Shown one piece after another: positions 15,802-25,098 of a stretch of DNA of 64,000 nucleotides (within the stretch, counting starts at the first letter, position 1; every line of letters begins with the position of its first letter). A program made the translations under genes and the position numbers. A model generated the notes under the pieces. That model was not told the DNA's origin. It ran no database searches and saw nothing but the letters and a program-made list of their open reading frames with translations. Source of the stretch: Streptomyces sp. NRRL F-5123 (lineage in GTDB: Bacteria; Actinomycetota; Actinomycetes; Streptomycetales; Streptomycetaceae); NCBI RefSeq assembly GCF_000721495.1, contig NZ_JOHY01000033.1:1-64000 (forward strand), in the 5' to 3' direction.

Positions 15802-17451
15802 ATGGCCAGGGAATTCCAGCGCGGCCACAAGGCCAAGATCAGCGATCTGACCGCGGGTACGGATCTGTACGTCGGCGTCTCCATCGCCGCGCCGGGCCTG
15901 ACCTTCGACATCAGCTGCTTCGGTCTGGACGCCAAGGAAGAGCTGTCGGACGACCGCTACTTCGTCTTCTTCAACCAGCCGAAGTCGCCCGAGGAATCGA
16001 TCCAGCTGCTCGGCCCGCAGTCCGGCGACACCGAGTCCTTCCGGGTCACGCTCGACCGCATACCCCCCGCGGTGCACCGGCTCAGCTTCACCGCGACCAT
16101 CGACGGCGACGGCCAGATGTCGCAGATCGGTCCCGGCTACCTGCGGCTCGTCGCGGGCGGCGAGGAGGTCGTGCGGTATTCGTTCACCGGCGCGGAGTTC
16201 TCCACCGAGCGCGCCGTGATGCTCGCCGACATCTACCTCAAGGACGTGTGGCGCTTCGCCGCGGTCGGCCAGGGCTTCGACGGCGGGCTCGCCGCGCTGC
16301 TGCAGAACTTCGGTGGCGAGGTCGCCGAGGAGCAGCCGGCCGCGCCCGCGCAGTCCGCGGCCCCCGGCTTCGCCCCGCCCCCCGGCGCGCCCGCCCCCGC
16401 CCCGGGCTTCGCCCCGCCCCCGGCCGCCGCCGCCCCGCCCGCCTTCGGCACCCCGCCGCCGGCCCCCGCGCCGCCGGCCCCCGCCTTCGGCACCCCGCCC
16501 GGCGACGTCCACCAGGCACCCACCATGGTCGCCCCGCTCGGCCAGCCCACCGCGCCGCCCTTCGGCCAGGTCCCGCCCCCCGGGCCCACCCCGGGCGCGC
16601 CCGGCTCCTTCCCCGGCCAGCCCGCGCCGCCCGGCCCGCCGGGATACGCCCAGCCGCCCGGCGCGCCCGCGGGATACGGCCAGCAGCCCCCGCCCGGATA
16701 CGCGCAGCCCCCCCTCGGCGGCCAGCAGCCCGCCTTCGGCCAGCCCCCCGCCGCCGGATACGGCCAGCCGCCCGTCCCCACGCAGGGCGCGGGCATGGCC
16801 GTCGTCATGCAGAAGTACCGCGAGCTGCCCACCGGCCAGCGCTGGACGGCCCAGAACCCCAAGATGATGCGCGCCGACCTCGCCCAGGGCGGCGGCCAGG
16901 CGGTGCTCGCCCGGCAGGGCAGCATGGTGCTCTACCAGGGCAAGGTCGACTTCGCCTACAAGGGCGCGGGTTTCACCGGCCGCATCGTCGGCAACATGAC
17001 CGGCCAGGAGATGCAGCTCATGCGCTGCACCGGCAACGGCCAGGTCTTCTTCGCCGAGAACGCCTCCTACCTGCATCCGATAGAGCTGCAGAACGACGCC
17101 ATCTGCGTCTCCGCGGAGAATGTGCTCGCCTTCGACGAGGGCCTGCAGCACGAGGTGCGCCGGATCGAGGGCCACGGCATCCCCGGCGGCGCGCTGTTCA
17201 CCATGCTCTTCCAGGGCACGGGCACGGTCGTGGTGAAGACCCACGGCACCCCCGTGGTGCTGCCCGTCACCCCGACCACCTACGCCGACAGCAACGCCAT
17301 CGTGGCGTGGTCGGCCGGCGCCCAGGTGATCGTCTCCAGCCAGGTGCGGCTGCGCAGAAGTGCCTACCCCGGCCACAGCGGCGAGACCGTGAACCTCCAG
17401 TTCCGCGGCGCTCCCGGCAATTTCATCGTCGTCCAGCCCTACGAGGTGTGA
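15802..17451 (+). CDS. TerD domain fused to AIM24 domain by a Pro-rich linker
   Basis: 549-residue protein. Residues 1 to about 175 are a TerD domain (calcium-binding tellurite-resistance/stress fold). About 177-331 is a Pro/Ala/Gly-rich linker with repeated FGTPP, FGQPP and GYGQPP patterns. About 333-549 is an AIM24-type beta-helix domain (YRELPTGQRW ... LARQGSMVLYQGKVDF ... FIVVQPYEV). No signal peptide or membrane segment is visible. TerD and AIM24 proteins co-occur in bacterial Ter stress systems, where a membrane-associated scaffold role has been proposed. First gene of a three-gene operon with 6- and 16-bp gaps. Confidence 0.88.
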   Translation: MAREFQRGHKAKISDLTAGTDLYVGVSIAAPGLTFDISCFGLDAKEELSDDRYFVFFNQPKSPEESIQLLGPQSGDTESFRVTLDRIPPAVHRLSFTATIDGDGQMSQIGPGYLRLVAGGEEVVRYSFTGAEFSTERAVMLADIYLKDVWRFAAVGQGFDGGLAALLQNFGGEVAEEQPAAPAQSAAPGFAPPPGAPAPAPGFAPPPAAAAPPAFGTPPPAPAPPAPAFGTPPGDVHQAPTMVAPLGQPTAPPFGQVPPPGPTPGAPGSFPGQPAPPGPPGYAQPPGAPAGYGQQPPPGYAQPPLGGQQPAFGQPPAAGYGQPPVPTQGAGMAVVMQKYRELPTGQRWTAQNPKMMRADLAQGGGQAVLARQGSMVLYQGKVDFAYKGAGFTGRIVGNMTGQEMQLMRCTGNGQVFFAENASYLHPIELQNDAICVSAENVLAFDEGLQHEVRRIEGHGIPGGALFTMLFQGTGTVVVKTHGTPVVLPVTPTTYADSNAIVAWSAGAQVIVSSQVRLRRSAYPGHSGETVNLQFRGAPGNFIVVQPYEV

Positions 17452-17457
17452 CCCGCC

Positions 17458-18141
17458 ATGGACCAGCAGATGATCGCGGGCTACGCACCCACCCCGGTGG
17501 CGGCCCGGATGGAGAACCACGGCTCGCACATGCTCAAGGTCGCCATGGTGACCGGCCAGGACCTGTTCGCGCGCACCGGATCCATGGTCGCCTACGAGGG
17601 CTTCGTGCAGTACGAGCCGAATCCCCCGGCGGTGCGGCAGATGGCCTCGGCGTGGCTGACGGGTGAGAGCACGCCCATCATGAAGTGCAGCGGCGACGGC
17701 CTGCTCTACCTGGCCGACTACGGCGCCGACGTGGTGTGCCTGAACCTGAACAACGAGTCGGTGTCGGTCAACGGCACCAACCTGCTCGCCTTCGACGCCC
17801 ATCTGAGCTGGGGCGTCGAGCGGGTCAAGGGCCTGGCCAAGTTCGCCGGGCAGGGCCTCTTCAACGTGGGCGTGTCCGGCAGCGGATGGGTGGCGGTCAC
17901 CTCCCGCGGCACCCCGATCGTGGTCGACTGCGGCCGCGGCGAGGACGAGACGTACGTCGACCCGGACGCGCTGGTGGCCTGGTCGTCCGGCCTGAAGATG
18001 AAGGCCAAGCGGAGCTTCAGGGCCGGCTCGCTCATCGGGCGGGGCAGCGGGGAGGCCTTCCAGATCGCCTTCTCCGGGCAGGGCTTCGTGGTGGTACAGC
18101 CGAGCGAGGACAGCACCGACCGCCTGCGGGCGCGGGGCTGA
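17458..18141 (+). CDS. AIM24-family protein
   Basis: 227-residue single AIM24 domain starting 6 bp after the TerD-AIM24 gene. It shares the family pattern of the fused domain: FARTGSMVAYEGFVQY, a central MKCSGDGLLYLAD, VSVNGTNLLAFD, and a C-terminal GQGFVVVQPSED. AIM24 is named after a yeast mitochondrial protein; the bacterial function is not established. The two stand-alone copies and the fused copy differ enough to suggest a hetero-oligomer or specialised roles rather than recent duplication. Cytosolic by sequence. Confidence 0.88.
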   Translation: MDQQMIAGYAPTPVAARMENHGSHMLKVAMVTGQDLFARTGSMVAYEGFVQYEPNPPAVRQMASAWLTGESTPIMKCSGDGLLYLADYGADVVCLNLNNESVSVNGTNLLAFDAHLSWGVERVKGLAKFAGQGLFNVGVSGSGWVAVTSRGTPIVVDCGRGEDETYVDPDALVAWSSGLKMKAKRSFRAGSLIGRGSGEAFQIAFSGQGFVVVQPSEDSTDRLRARG

Positions 18142-18157
18142 GGGGGAGCGACACATC

Positions 18158-18922
18158 ATGCAGAGTCCGCTGTTCGCGTACACCGAGGTCCAGAACCAGG
18201 ACCACTACAGCCTGCAGAACTCCTACCTGCTGCGGGTGCGCCTCGACGGCAACACCGGGCCCGACTGCCTGGCCCGCAAGGGATCGATGGTCGCCTACCA
18301 GGGGATGATCGAGTTCGACGGCGAGTACCAGTCCCACCAGCAGCGCGGCAACCGCCACCGCACGGGCGAGGGGCTGGACCTGATGCGCTGCTCCGGCCAG
18401 GGCACCGTCTACCTCGCCAACCTCGCGCAGCAGATCCACATCCTGGACGTCGACCACGACGGCCTGACGGTGGACAGCGCCTACGTCCTCGCCCTCGACT
18501 CCGGCCTGCACTGGGACGTCATCGCGGTGGACAGCCAGTTCGGCCTGTCCGGCACGGGCCAGTACAACCTCAACATCGCCGGCAACGGCAAGGTCGCCCT
18601 CATGACCTCGGGCAAGCCGCTGATGATGCAGGTCACGCCGGACAAGTACGTGTCGTGCGACGCGGACGCCGTCGTCGCCTGGTCCACGGGCCTGCGGGTC
18701 CAGATGCAGGCGCAGACCAGCAGCAGCTCGGTGTGGCGCCGCCGCGGCAGCACCGGCGAGGGCTGGGAGCTGAACTTCGTCGGGCAGGGCTACGTCCTGG
18801 TGCAGCCCAGCGAGCAGATGCCGCCGCAGCACGCCGAGATCGGCAGCGGCCTGCGCGCCCAGTACGGCATGGGCCAGCAGGGCGCCCGCGGGCAGAACGC
18901 CGGCAACATCTGGTCGAACTGA
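18158..18922 (+). CDS. AIM24-family protein
   Basis: 254-residue AIM24 domain protein, third gene of the TerD-AIM24 operon; GAGGGGGAG lies just upstream of its ATG. Markers: LARKGSMVAYQGMIEFDG, LMRCSGQGTVYLAN, LTVDSAYVLALD, GQGYVLVQPSEQ. A His/Arg-rich insertion (about 50-70) follows the first motif, and the C-terminus has a Gly/Gln-rich tail. The operon ends at the hairpin starting at 18945. Confidence 0.88.
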   Translation: MQSPLFAYTEVQNQDHYSLQNSYLLRVRLDGNTGPDCLARKGSMVAYQGMIEFDGEYQSHQQRGNRHRTGEGLDLMRCSGQGTVYLANLAQQIHILDVDHDGLTVDSAYVLALDSGLHWDVIAVDSQFGLSGTGQYNLNIAGNGKVALMTSGKPLMMQVTPDKYVSCDADAVVAWSTGLRVQMQAQTSSSSVWRRRGSTGEGWELNFVGQGYVLVQPSEQMPPQHAEIGSGLRAQYGMGQQGARGQNAGNIWSN

Positions 18923-18944
18923 CCGGCCGCCCGGGAGGAGCCGA

Positions 18945-18988
18945 GGAGGGCCGGGGAGAGAGCGTGTCGCGCTCCTCCCCGGCCCTCC
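18945..18988 (+). terminator. terminator between TerD-AIM24 operon and Nudix gene
   Basis: GGAGGGCCGGGGAG (18945-18958) pairs perfectly with CTCCCCGGCCCTCC (18975-18988); the 16-nt loop contains a further short stem. It lies between convergent genes and could act in both directions. Confidence 0.75.
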
Positions 18989-19027
18989 GGCACGCTCACA
19001 GCGGCGCGCGCGGGCCCTCCTGCACGC

Positions 19028-19561
19028 TCACAGCAGCGCGCGCGTCCGCTCCAGCAGCATCCGCACCGAGGTGTCGGCGACCTCCGCCACCTCGTCGTAG
19101 CCGAACCACCGCAGATCCAGCGACTCGTCGCTCATGACCGGCTCCACGCCCTGCGGGGCCAGCGCCGCGTACTGCACGTCCAGATGCCATGCGCACGGCG
19201 TCGTGTGCCGGTCCAGCCGCACCGGCTGCGGCGCCAGCAGCCGCAGCCCCGCGAGTCCCGACTCCTCGGTGGCCTCGCGCAGCGCGGACTCCGCGAGCGT
19301 GCCGTCCTCCGGCTCGCAGTGGCCGCCCATCTGCAGCCAAATCTTGATCTTGGCGTGCAGCGTCAGCAGCACCCGCTCCCGCGGCGGGTCCACGACCAGC
19401 GCGCTCGCGGTGATGTGCCCGGCCTTGCACTGCTGCCACAGCCCGTCCGCGCCGTGCTCGGCCAGATGCGCCAGGTAGTCCTTGCGCAGCACGTCCTGCT
19501 CGGCGCCGGGCGCCTGCCAGCCCTCCAGGACGGCCACCGCGTCCGCGTACAGTGCGCTCAC
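19028..19561 (-). CDS. Nudix hydrolase
   Basis: 177-residue Nudix protein with GTG start overlapping the stop of the zincin gene upstream (GTGA), so translation is probably coupled. The Nudix box reads GGHCEPEDGTLAESALREAT then EESGL: the REATEESGL half is canonical, while the first half has one extra residue and Asp in the usual Glu position, a variant that I associate with an actinobacterial subgroup. The substrate is unknown. The last ~32 bp and the sequence just after the stop are a near-duplicate of each other (18981-19045). Confidence 0.87.
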   Translation of the reverse strand: MSALYADAVAVLEGWQAPGAEQDVLRKDYLAHLAEHGADGLWQQCKAGHITASALVVDPPRERVLLTLHAKIKIWLQMGGHCEPEDGTLAESALREATEESGLAGLRLLAPQPVRLDRHTTPCAWHLDVQYAALAPQGVEPVMSDESLDLRWFGYDEVAEVADTSVRMLLERTRALL

Positions 19562-21069
19562 TTGCCGCTGCCGCCCTTCGCCGGGCCGTCGGTGGAACCG
19601 TCGTCACCGCCGCCGTCGGCGTCGTCGGCACGGTCCGTGCCGTCGGTGCCGTCCGTGGCGTCGGCGCCGTCCGCCGCCTCGCCGAGCATGCGGTCCAGCT
19701 CGGAGAAGTCGATGTCCAGGGACTCGCGGTGCACGAAGCCGTCCGGGTCGTCGAGGTCCGCGGCGGTCGGCAGCATGTCCGGGTGCGCCCACAGGCCGTC
19801 CCGCCCGTCGACCCCGCGGGCGTCCGTCAGCGACGCCCACAGCCGCGAGGCGTCCCGCAGCCGGCGCGGGCGCAGTTCGAGCCCGATCAGCGTCGCGAAG
19901 GTCTGCTCGGCGGGCCCGCCGGTCGCCCGGCGGCGGCGCAGCGTCTCGCGCAGCGCGCCCGCGGACGGCAGGTGCGGGGCCGCGGCGGCGTGCACGACCG
20001 CGTCCACCCAGCCCTCGACGAGCGCGAGCGCCGTCTCCAGCCGGGCCAGCGCCGCCTTCTGCTCCGGGGTGTCCTCGGGCTGCAGCATGCCGCCCTGCAA
20101 GGCCTCCTGGAGCTGCTCGGGCTGCGTCGGATCCAGCTGGCCGATCGCCTCCTCCAGCCGCGCGGTGTCCACCTTGATGCCCCGCGCGTAGCCCTCGACG
20201 GCGCCGAAAAGATGGGCCCGCAGCCACGGCACGTGCGCGAAGAGCCGCTGGTGGGCGGCCTCGCGCAGGGCGAGATACAGCCGCACCTCCTCCATCGGCA
20301 CCCCGAGCCCCGCGCCGAACGCCGCCGCGTTGGCCGGCAGCAGCGCCGCCTTGCCCGCGGGGCCGAGCGGCAGCCCGATGTCGGTCGAGCCGACGACCTC
20401 GCCGGCAAGCGTGCCGAGCGCCTGCCCGATCTGGGAGCCGAACATCGCGCCGCCCATGGAGCGCATCATGCCGAGCAGCGGGCCGGTCATGGCCTGCATC
20501 TCCTCCGGCATGACGTCGCCCATCGCGCCCGCGACGCGCTCGGCGACCGGGTCCACCAGGTCCTTCCACACCGGGAGCGTGCCCTCGACCCACTCCGCGC
20601 GGCTCCAGGCCACGGCGCTGCCGGCGCCGGAGGGCAGCGACGTCACGCCGTCCAGCCACAGGTCGGCCAGCCGTACGGCCTCCTCGACCCACGCGCGGTC
20701 GGCGCGGCCGACGGAGGTGTCCTTGACGCCGTCCGCGGTGCCCTGGGCGACGGTCTGCCGGGCGATGTCCCGCGCCATGTCCCAGTTCACCGGGCCGCCG
20801 TCGTAGGAGAGCATCTGACCGAGCTGCTGGAAGGCGGCGCCGAGGTCGCCCGGGTTCATCGATCCGAACATCGCCGCGAAGGGGTTGTCGCCGCCCGCGC
20901 CGAACGGATTGGCGCCGAAGGGGCCCGCGCCCCCGAAACCGAACGGATTGGCCGGACCACCGCTTCCCCCGGCGCCGTCGCCCTCCCCACCGCCCTTGTG
21001 CTGCTTGCCTTCGTCGCCGTCCTCGGGCTCCTCCGGAGGGACGCCGAATCCGAATGGGATGTCGCTCAC
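19558..21069 (-). CDS. zinc-dependent metalloprotease-like protein, DUF2342/Zincin_2
   Basis: 503-residue protein from GTG 21069 (VSDIPFGFG). The N-terminal ~75 residues are Gly/Pro/Phe-rich and low complexity. The rest matches the actinobacterial DUF2342 family, sometimes described as a putative hydrolase: IGLPLGPAGKAALLPAN, LREAAHQRLFAHVPWL, and FATLIGLELRPRRLRDA. The HxxxxxH-type segment in REAAHQRLFAH is the presumed metal site; I do not see a plain HExxH. Mycobacteria have a homologue in the same chromosomal block. It is co-transcribed with the Nudix gene and divergent from the SDR gene. Confidence 0.85.
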   Translation of the reverse strand: MSDIPFGFGVPPEEPEDGDEGKQHKGGGEGDGAGGSGGPANPFGFGGAGPFGANPFGAGGDNPFAAMFGSMNPGDLGAAFQQLGQMLSYDGGPVNWDMARDIARQTVAQGTADGVKDTSVGRADRAWVEEAVRLADLWLDGVTSLPSGAGSAVAWSRAEWVEGTLPVWKDLVDPVAERVAGAMGDVMPEEMQAMTGPLLGMMRSMGGAMFGSQIGQALGTLAGEVVGSTDIGLPLGPAGKAALLPANAAAFGAGLGVPMEEVRLYLALREAAHQRLFAHVPWLRAHLFGAVEGYARGIKVDTARLEEAIGQLDPTQPEQLQEALQGGMLQPEDTPEQKAALARLETALALVEGWVDAVVHAAAAPHLPSAGALRETLRRRRATGGPAEQTFATLIGLELRPRRLRDASRLWASLTDARGVDGRDGLWAHPDMLPTAADLDDPDGFVHRESLDIDFSELDRMLGEAADGADATDGTDGTDRADDADGGGDDGSTDGPAKGGSGK

Positions 21070-21237
21070 GGGATTCCTCGGATCTGTGTCGTGGTGGGCT
21101 GTCGTGGTCGGCCGGGTGTGATGGGCTGTACCCCCAAGCCTAGACACCTGTCCGGCAGGATGGCTGCGTGCGTGGCGGGTACGGGCCGCGTACGCCAAGG
21201 CCGCGTACGTAACTGAGACAACCGTGGGAGACACCCG

Positions 21238-22341
21238 GTGAGTTCCCCAGATGGACACGTTCGCCCAGAGCGGAGCGCCGCCCGCAGCGGTGCGGGGCCG
21301 GTGGTCGCGGTCACCGGTGCCGCGTCCGGCGTCGGGCTCGCGCTGGCCCGTCGTCTGACCGAGTCCGACCAGGTCAGGAAGGTGGTGGCGATCGACGAGC
21401 GGCGCGGCGAGGTTCCGGAGGCGGCCTGGCGGGTGCTCGACGTGCGCGACCCGGCCATCGCCGAGCGGCTGCGCGGCGCGGACGTGGTGGTCCACCTCGC
21501 GGTGGACCTCGACCTGGAGTCCGACCCCAAGGCCCGCTCGGCCTTCAACGTGCGCGGCACCCAGACCGTGCTCACCGCCGCCGCGGCGGCGGGGGTGCGC
21601 CGGGTCGTGCTGTGCACCTCGGCGATGGTCTACGGGGCCCAGGCCGACAACGACGTGCCGCTCGCCGAGGACGCGCCGCTGCGGGCGACGTCCGAGGCCA
21701 GCTTCGTCGACGACCTGCTGGAGATCGAGCGGCTGGGCCGCCGCGCCCCCCGCGCGCACCCCGGGCTGAACGTCACGATCCTGCGCCCCGCGGTGCTGGT
21801 CGGCGGCACGGACACCGCCCTGACCCGGTACTTCGAGTCACCGCGGCTGCTGGTCGTCGCGGGCAGCCGCCCCTGCTGGCAGTTCTGCCACGTCGAGGAC
21901 CTGGTGTCGGCGCTGGAGTACGCGGTGCTGGAGAAGGTCGAGGGGGAGATGGCCGTCGGCTGCGACGGCTGGCTGGAGCAGGAGGAGGTCGAGGAGCTGA
22001 GCGGCATCCGGCGCATGGAGCTGCCGCCGGCGATCGCCTTCGGCGCCGCCTCCCGGCTGCACCGGCTGGGGCTGACGCCCTCGCCCGCGGGTGACCTCGC
22101 GTACACCATGCACCCGTGGGTCGTCAGCGGCAGCCGGCTGCACGAGGCGGGCTGGCGGCCGCGGTGGTCCAACGAGGAGGTGCTCGCCGAGCTGCTCAAG
22201 GAGGTCGCGGGCCGCAACTCGGTGGCCGGGCGGCGGCTCGGCCGCAAGGACGCCACCACGCTGGGCGCGGCGGGGGCCACGGTCGCACTCGTCGGCACGG
22301 CGGCGCTGGTCCGCCGGGCGCGCAAGCGGCGCGGCCTCTGA
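21238..22341 (+). CDS. extended SDR/epimerase-like protein without the usual active-site pair
   Basis: 367-residue NAD(P)-binding protein; GTG start with GGGAG 7 nt upstream. The N-terminal glycine motif TGAASGVG (about 26-33), DVRD and NVRGTQTVL are typical of extended short-chain dehydrogenases. CTSAMVYGAQ supplies the Ser region, but where YxxxK is expected the protein reads SFVDDLLEIE, with no Tyr-x3-Lys. It may therefore bind a nucleotide without catalysing the usual reaction. The C-terminus has a hydrophobic segment followed by RRARKRRG, a possible membrane anchor. Confidence 0.8.
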   Translation: MSSPDGHVRPERSAARSGAGPVVAVTGAASGVGLALARRLTESDQVRKVVAIDERRGEVPEAAWRVLDVRDPAIAERLRGADVVVHLAVDLDLESDPKARSAFNVRGTQTVLTAAAAAGVRRVVLCTSAMVYGAQADNDVPLAEDAPLRATSEASFVDDLLEIERLGRRAPRAHPGLNVTILRPAVLVGGTDTALTRYFESPRLLVVAGSRPCWQFCHVEDLVSALEYAVLEKVEGEMAVGCDGWLEQEEVEELSGIRRMELPPAIAFGAASRLHRLGLTPSPAGDLAYTMHPWVVSGSRLHEAGWRPRWSNEEVLAELLKEVAGRNSVAGRRLGRKDATTLGAAGATVALVGTAALVRRARKRRGL

Positions 22342-22450
22342 GCAGGCGGGACAGGGGCGGGGACATGGGCGCGGGACCGGGACGGGCACGGGGAGGGGGC
22401 TGCGCCGGAGGCCCGGGGCGACTTTCGGCGGCGCGGGAGGATGAGGGAGC

Positions 22451-22912
22451 ATGGCCCGCATGACACCCACCGTCCCCTCCGACCCCGCCGGGCCGATCCG
22501 GCTGCTGGCCGTCCGCGACACCCCGCTGTCCCTGGACGAGGTCTTCGCGGCGGTCGGCGACGACGCGGCGGGCGGCACGACGCTCTTCGTCGGCACGGTG
22601 CGCGACCATGACGGCGGCTCCCGCGCGGCCGTGACCGGCCTGACGTACACCGCGCACCCCAGTGCGCAGGACGCGCTGCGCCGGGTCGCGGAGAAGGTCG
22701 CCGCGGACTTCCCCGTCACGGCGCTGGCCGCCGTCCACCGGGTGGGCGAGCTGCGGGTCGGCGACCTCGCGGTGATCGTGGCGGTGTCCTGCCCGCACCG
22801 CGGCGAGGCCTTCGCGGCCAGCCGCCGGCTCATCGACGACCTCAAGGACCAGGTGCCCATCTGGAAGCAGCAGACCTTCGCCGACGGCACCGAGGAGTGG
22901 GTCGGCGTCTGA
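22451..22912 (+). CDS. moaE: molybdopterin synthase catalytic subunit
   Basis: 153-residue MoaE. It transfers sulfur from the MoaD thiocarboxylate to cyclic pyranopterin monophosphate to form molybdopterin, in the cytosol. Family markers: GGTTLFVGTVRDHDGG near the N-terminus, VHRVGELRVGDLAVIVAVS, CPHRGEAFAASRRLIDDLK, and the C-terminal VPIWKQQTFADGTEEWVG with the catalytic Lys region. No other molybdenum-cofactor gene lies nearby, so moaE is separate from its pathway partners here. Confidence 0.93.
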   Translation: MARMTPTVPSDPAGPIRLLAVRDTPLSLDEVFAAVGDDAAGGTTLFVGTVRDHDGGSRAAVTGLTYTAHPSAQDALRRVAEKVAADFPVTALAAVHRVGELRVGDLAVIVAVSCPHRGEAFAASRRLIDDLKDQVPIWKQQTFADGTEEWVGV

Positions 22913-23068
22913 CCCGCCGCCCCGCCCGCGCGCCCCGGGCGGTCCGCTGCCAGGGGGAATTCCGGTTGCGTAACCCCGCGCCCCGGCCGAGCGTTGACCC
23001 GGTGGGTCGTTAATCTGCTCATAGGTCGGTTATGACGTTTTCGTCATGCGTCGGGTCGGGAGTTCGCC

Positions 23069-23278
23069 GTGGCGGCACTTGCGTGGTTGGTCATCCCCCT
23101 GTTCGGTGTGCTGGTCGCCGTGGTCTGGGCGCGCTGGGCGGCCCGGGGCCGCACGAACGCGGACGGTGCGTCGCTGGCGGGATACGAGCGTTTCCGTACG
23201 GCGATGCAGCCCGGTGAGCGGCCGCCGCTGGTGATGGGCAAGGGCGACACGGACGAGACCGACGCCGAGCCGGTCTGA
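23069..23278 (+). CDS. small single-pass membrane protein
   Basis: 69-residue protein from GTG 23069 with an N-terminal hydrophobic helix (AWLVIPLFGVLVAVVWARW, residues 4-23) and a polar tail ending in acidic residues (DTDETDAEPV). By the positive-inside rule the tail should be cytoplasmic. I know no function. It lies 70 bp before the PDZ-protease gene and may belong to the same unit. Confidence 0.65.
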   Translation: MAALAWLVIPLFGVLVAVVWARWAARGRTNADGASLAGYERFRTAMQPGERPPLVMGKGDTDETDAEPV

Positions 23279-23347
23279 GCCCGCACGGGAACCCTTCCGG
23301 GCTCACCCGGGAGCCCGTACCGTGCACCGGTCACGTACTGTCGTTCC

Positions 23348-24433
23348 ATGCCCAGTCGTACCGCGACGCTGATCACCTCGACACTGACGCTGATAGCGCT
23401 GCTCGGCGTCGCGCTGCTCGTCCCGACGCCCTACTCGGAGATGTCGCCCGGCCCCACGGTGAACACCCTGGGGACCTACGGCGGCGACACCGTGATCCAG
23501 ATCTCGGGGCGCAAGACCTACCCCGCGGACGGGCATCTGAACATGACCACCGTCCGGGTCACCGGTGCCGATTACCACATGAACCTGGTCGAGTCGGTCT
23601 TCGGCTGGCTGCGGCACGACGACAAGGTCGTCGAGCACGACACGCTCTACCCCAAGGGCCAGACGGCCGAGCAGTCCGACCAGCAGAACGCCGAGGAGTT
23701 CACGCAGTCCCAGGACAGCGCCAAGGTGGCGGCGCTGAAGGAGCTGAACATCCCCGTGCCGTCCCGCGTCGTGGTGGCCGCGGTGGTCAGCGGCGGCGCC
23801 TCGCAGGGCGTGCTGCACGCCGGTGACGTGATCAAGGCCGTCGACGGCACCGAGGTCAAGCAGCCGGACGACGTCGCGACGCTGGTCACCAAGCACAAGC
23901 CGGGCGAGCCGGTGGTCTTCACGGTCGTCCCCGCGGCGCAGGCCAAGGGCAAGGCCGTGGACGGCGTCCCGGGCAGGAAGATCACGATCACCACCCGCAA
24001 GTCCGCCGACACCGGTCCGAGCCGGGCCGTGGTGGGCATCCAGGCCGGGGTCGAGCACCTCTTCCCGTTCAGCATCGACATCAAGCTCGCGGACGTCGGC
24101 GGCCCGAGCGCGGGGACGATGTTCGCGCTGGGCATCATCGACAAGCTGACCCCGGGCAACATGACCGGCGGCCACTTCGTCGCGGGCACCGGCACGATCG
24201 ACGACGACGGCACCGTCGGGCCGATCGGCGGCATCAGCCTCAAGACGATCGGCGCCCGCAACAAGGGCGCCCAGTACTTCCTGACCCCCGCGGACAACTG
24301 CGGCGAGGCCGCCAAGGACATCCCCGGCGGCCTCACCCTGGTCAAGATCACGACCCTGGACGACGCGGTGAAGGCGCTGGCGGACATCAAGTCCGGCAAC
24401 ACCGAGGCGCTGCCCAGCTGTACCAAGAGCTGA
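23348..24433 (+). CDS. PDZ domain / Lon-like (S16) membrane-anchored protease
   Basis: 361-residue protein with an N-terminal signal anchor (about 6-26), a PDZ domain (about 125-220: [20 protein letters not shown]) and a C-terminal Lon-like proteolytic domain. The serine of the Ser-Lys dyad is Ser254 (GGPSAGT) and the lysine is Lys299 ([10 protein letters not shown]). The active domain should face outside. Mycobacteria have this gene beside the UPF0182 gene, as here. The substrate is unknown; the fold resembles SdrC/YlbL-type proteins of Firmicutes, where YlbL cleaves an SOS division inhibitor. Confidence 0.9.
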   Translation: MPSRTATLITSTLTLIALLGVALLVPTPYSEMSPGPTVNTLGTYGGDTVIQISGRKTYPADGHLNMTTVRVTGADYHMNLVESVFGWLRHDDKVVEHDTLYPKGQTAEQSDQQNAEEFTQSQDSAKVAALKELNIPVPSRVVVAAVVSGGASQGVLHAGDVIKAVDGTEVKQPDDVATLVTKHKPGEPVVFTVVPAAQAKGKAVDGVPGRKITITTRKSADTGPSRAVVGIQAGVEHLFPFSIDIKLADVGGPSAGTMFALGIIDKLTPGNMTGGHFVAGTGTIDDDGTVGPIGGISLKTIGARNKGAQYFLTPADNCGEAAKDIPGGLTLVKITTLDDAVKALADIKSGNTEALPSCTKS

Positions 24434-24451
24434 CGCGCCGGCATACTGCCG

Positions 24452-24499
24452 GGCCCGCGGCAATACGCCAGGACCCGGCAATACGCCGGGCCGCGGGCC
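24452..24499 (+). terminator. hairpin between convergent genes
   Basis: GGCCCGCGG (24452-24460) pairs with CCGCGGGCC (24491-24499) around a loop that holds two copies of a CGGCAATACGCC-like sequence. It overlaps the stop codon of the PPA1309-family gene and could end transcription from both sides. Confidence 0.55.
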
Positions 24500-25065
24500 T
24501 ACGCCTCGAACGTCGCCGACAGCGCGTCCGCGAGCCCCGGCACCAGGCCGCCGCCGGTCAGCACCTCGGACGGGGTGTCCTTCGCCCGCAGCCGCACCGC
24601 GGACTCGCGCGCGCCGTCCCGCAGCACCGCGACCGTCATCCGCACCTCCTGCCGCTCCGGGTGCGCGGCCACCCAGGCGGCCAGCGACGCGTCGTCCATG
24701 CCCTCCGGGATCGCCGCCTCGGCGGACGGCGGCAGCATCAGCCGCTCCACGGTCAGGGCGCAGCCGCTGATCACGTCGGGCCAGGCGATTGTGGCCAGGA
24801 ACTCGTCGAGCGGCGCGCCCTCCGGCAGCTCGTCCTGCTCGATCGGGGTGAGCGCCCCCGCGGCGGCGGCCGCCTCCTCGTCGGCCAGCCCGAGCTGCGC
24901 GGCGAGCGCGGGCTCCTGGGCCTTCAGCTCGGCGGTGTCGACGAGGGCGAACAGCCGGGCGGGCTGGTCCCAGCCGAGGCCGGAGGCGTATTCGTCGATT
25001 TCCAGGACGGCACGGGTCAGCGGGTTCGCCGCGAGCGGCGTTCCTTCGGTCGCGTTGTTGGACAT
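24499..25065 (-). CDS. PPA1309-family protein
   Basis: 188-residue acidic cytosolic protein; ATG 25065 is preceded by GGGAGGATAC on the minus strand, a strong ribosome site. The sequence [20 protein letters not shown] near the N-terminus and [20 protein letters not shown] in the middle are typical of the uncharacterised PPA1309 family of actinobacteria. No catalytic motif is evident. It is conserved beside the UPF0182 and PDZ-protease genes, and divergent from the former. Confidence 0.82.
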   Translation of the reverse strand: MSNNATEGTPLAANPLTRAVLEIDEYASGLGWDQPARLFALVDTAELKAQEPALAAQLGLADEEAAAAAGALTPIEQDELPEGAPLDEFLATIAWPDVISGCALTVERLMLPPSAEAAIPEGMDDASLAAWVAAHPERQEVRMTVAVLRDGARESAVRLRAKDTPSEVLTGGGLVPGLADALSATFEA

Positions 25066-25098
25066 GGTGCGTATCCTCCCCCTTCCCCTGCCGGAATC

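Noticed and set aside
15043..18183. 1046-codon minus-strand frame over the TerD-AIM24 operon
   Set aside because: Antisense to three clear family members; repetitive translation without domains.
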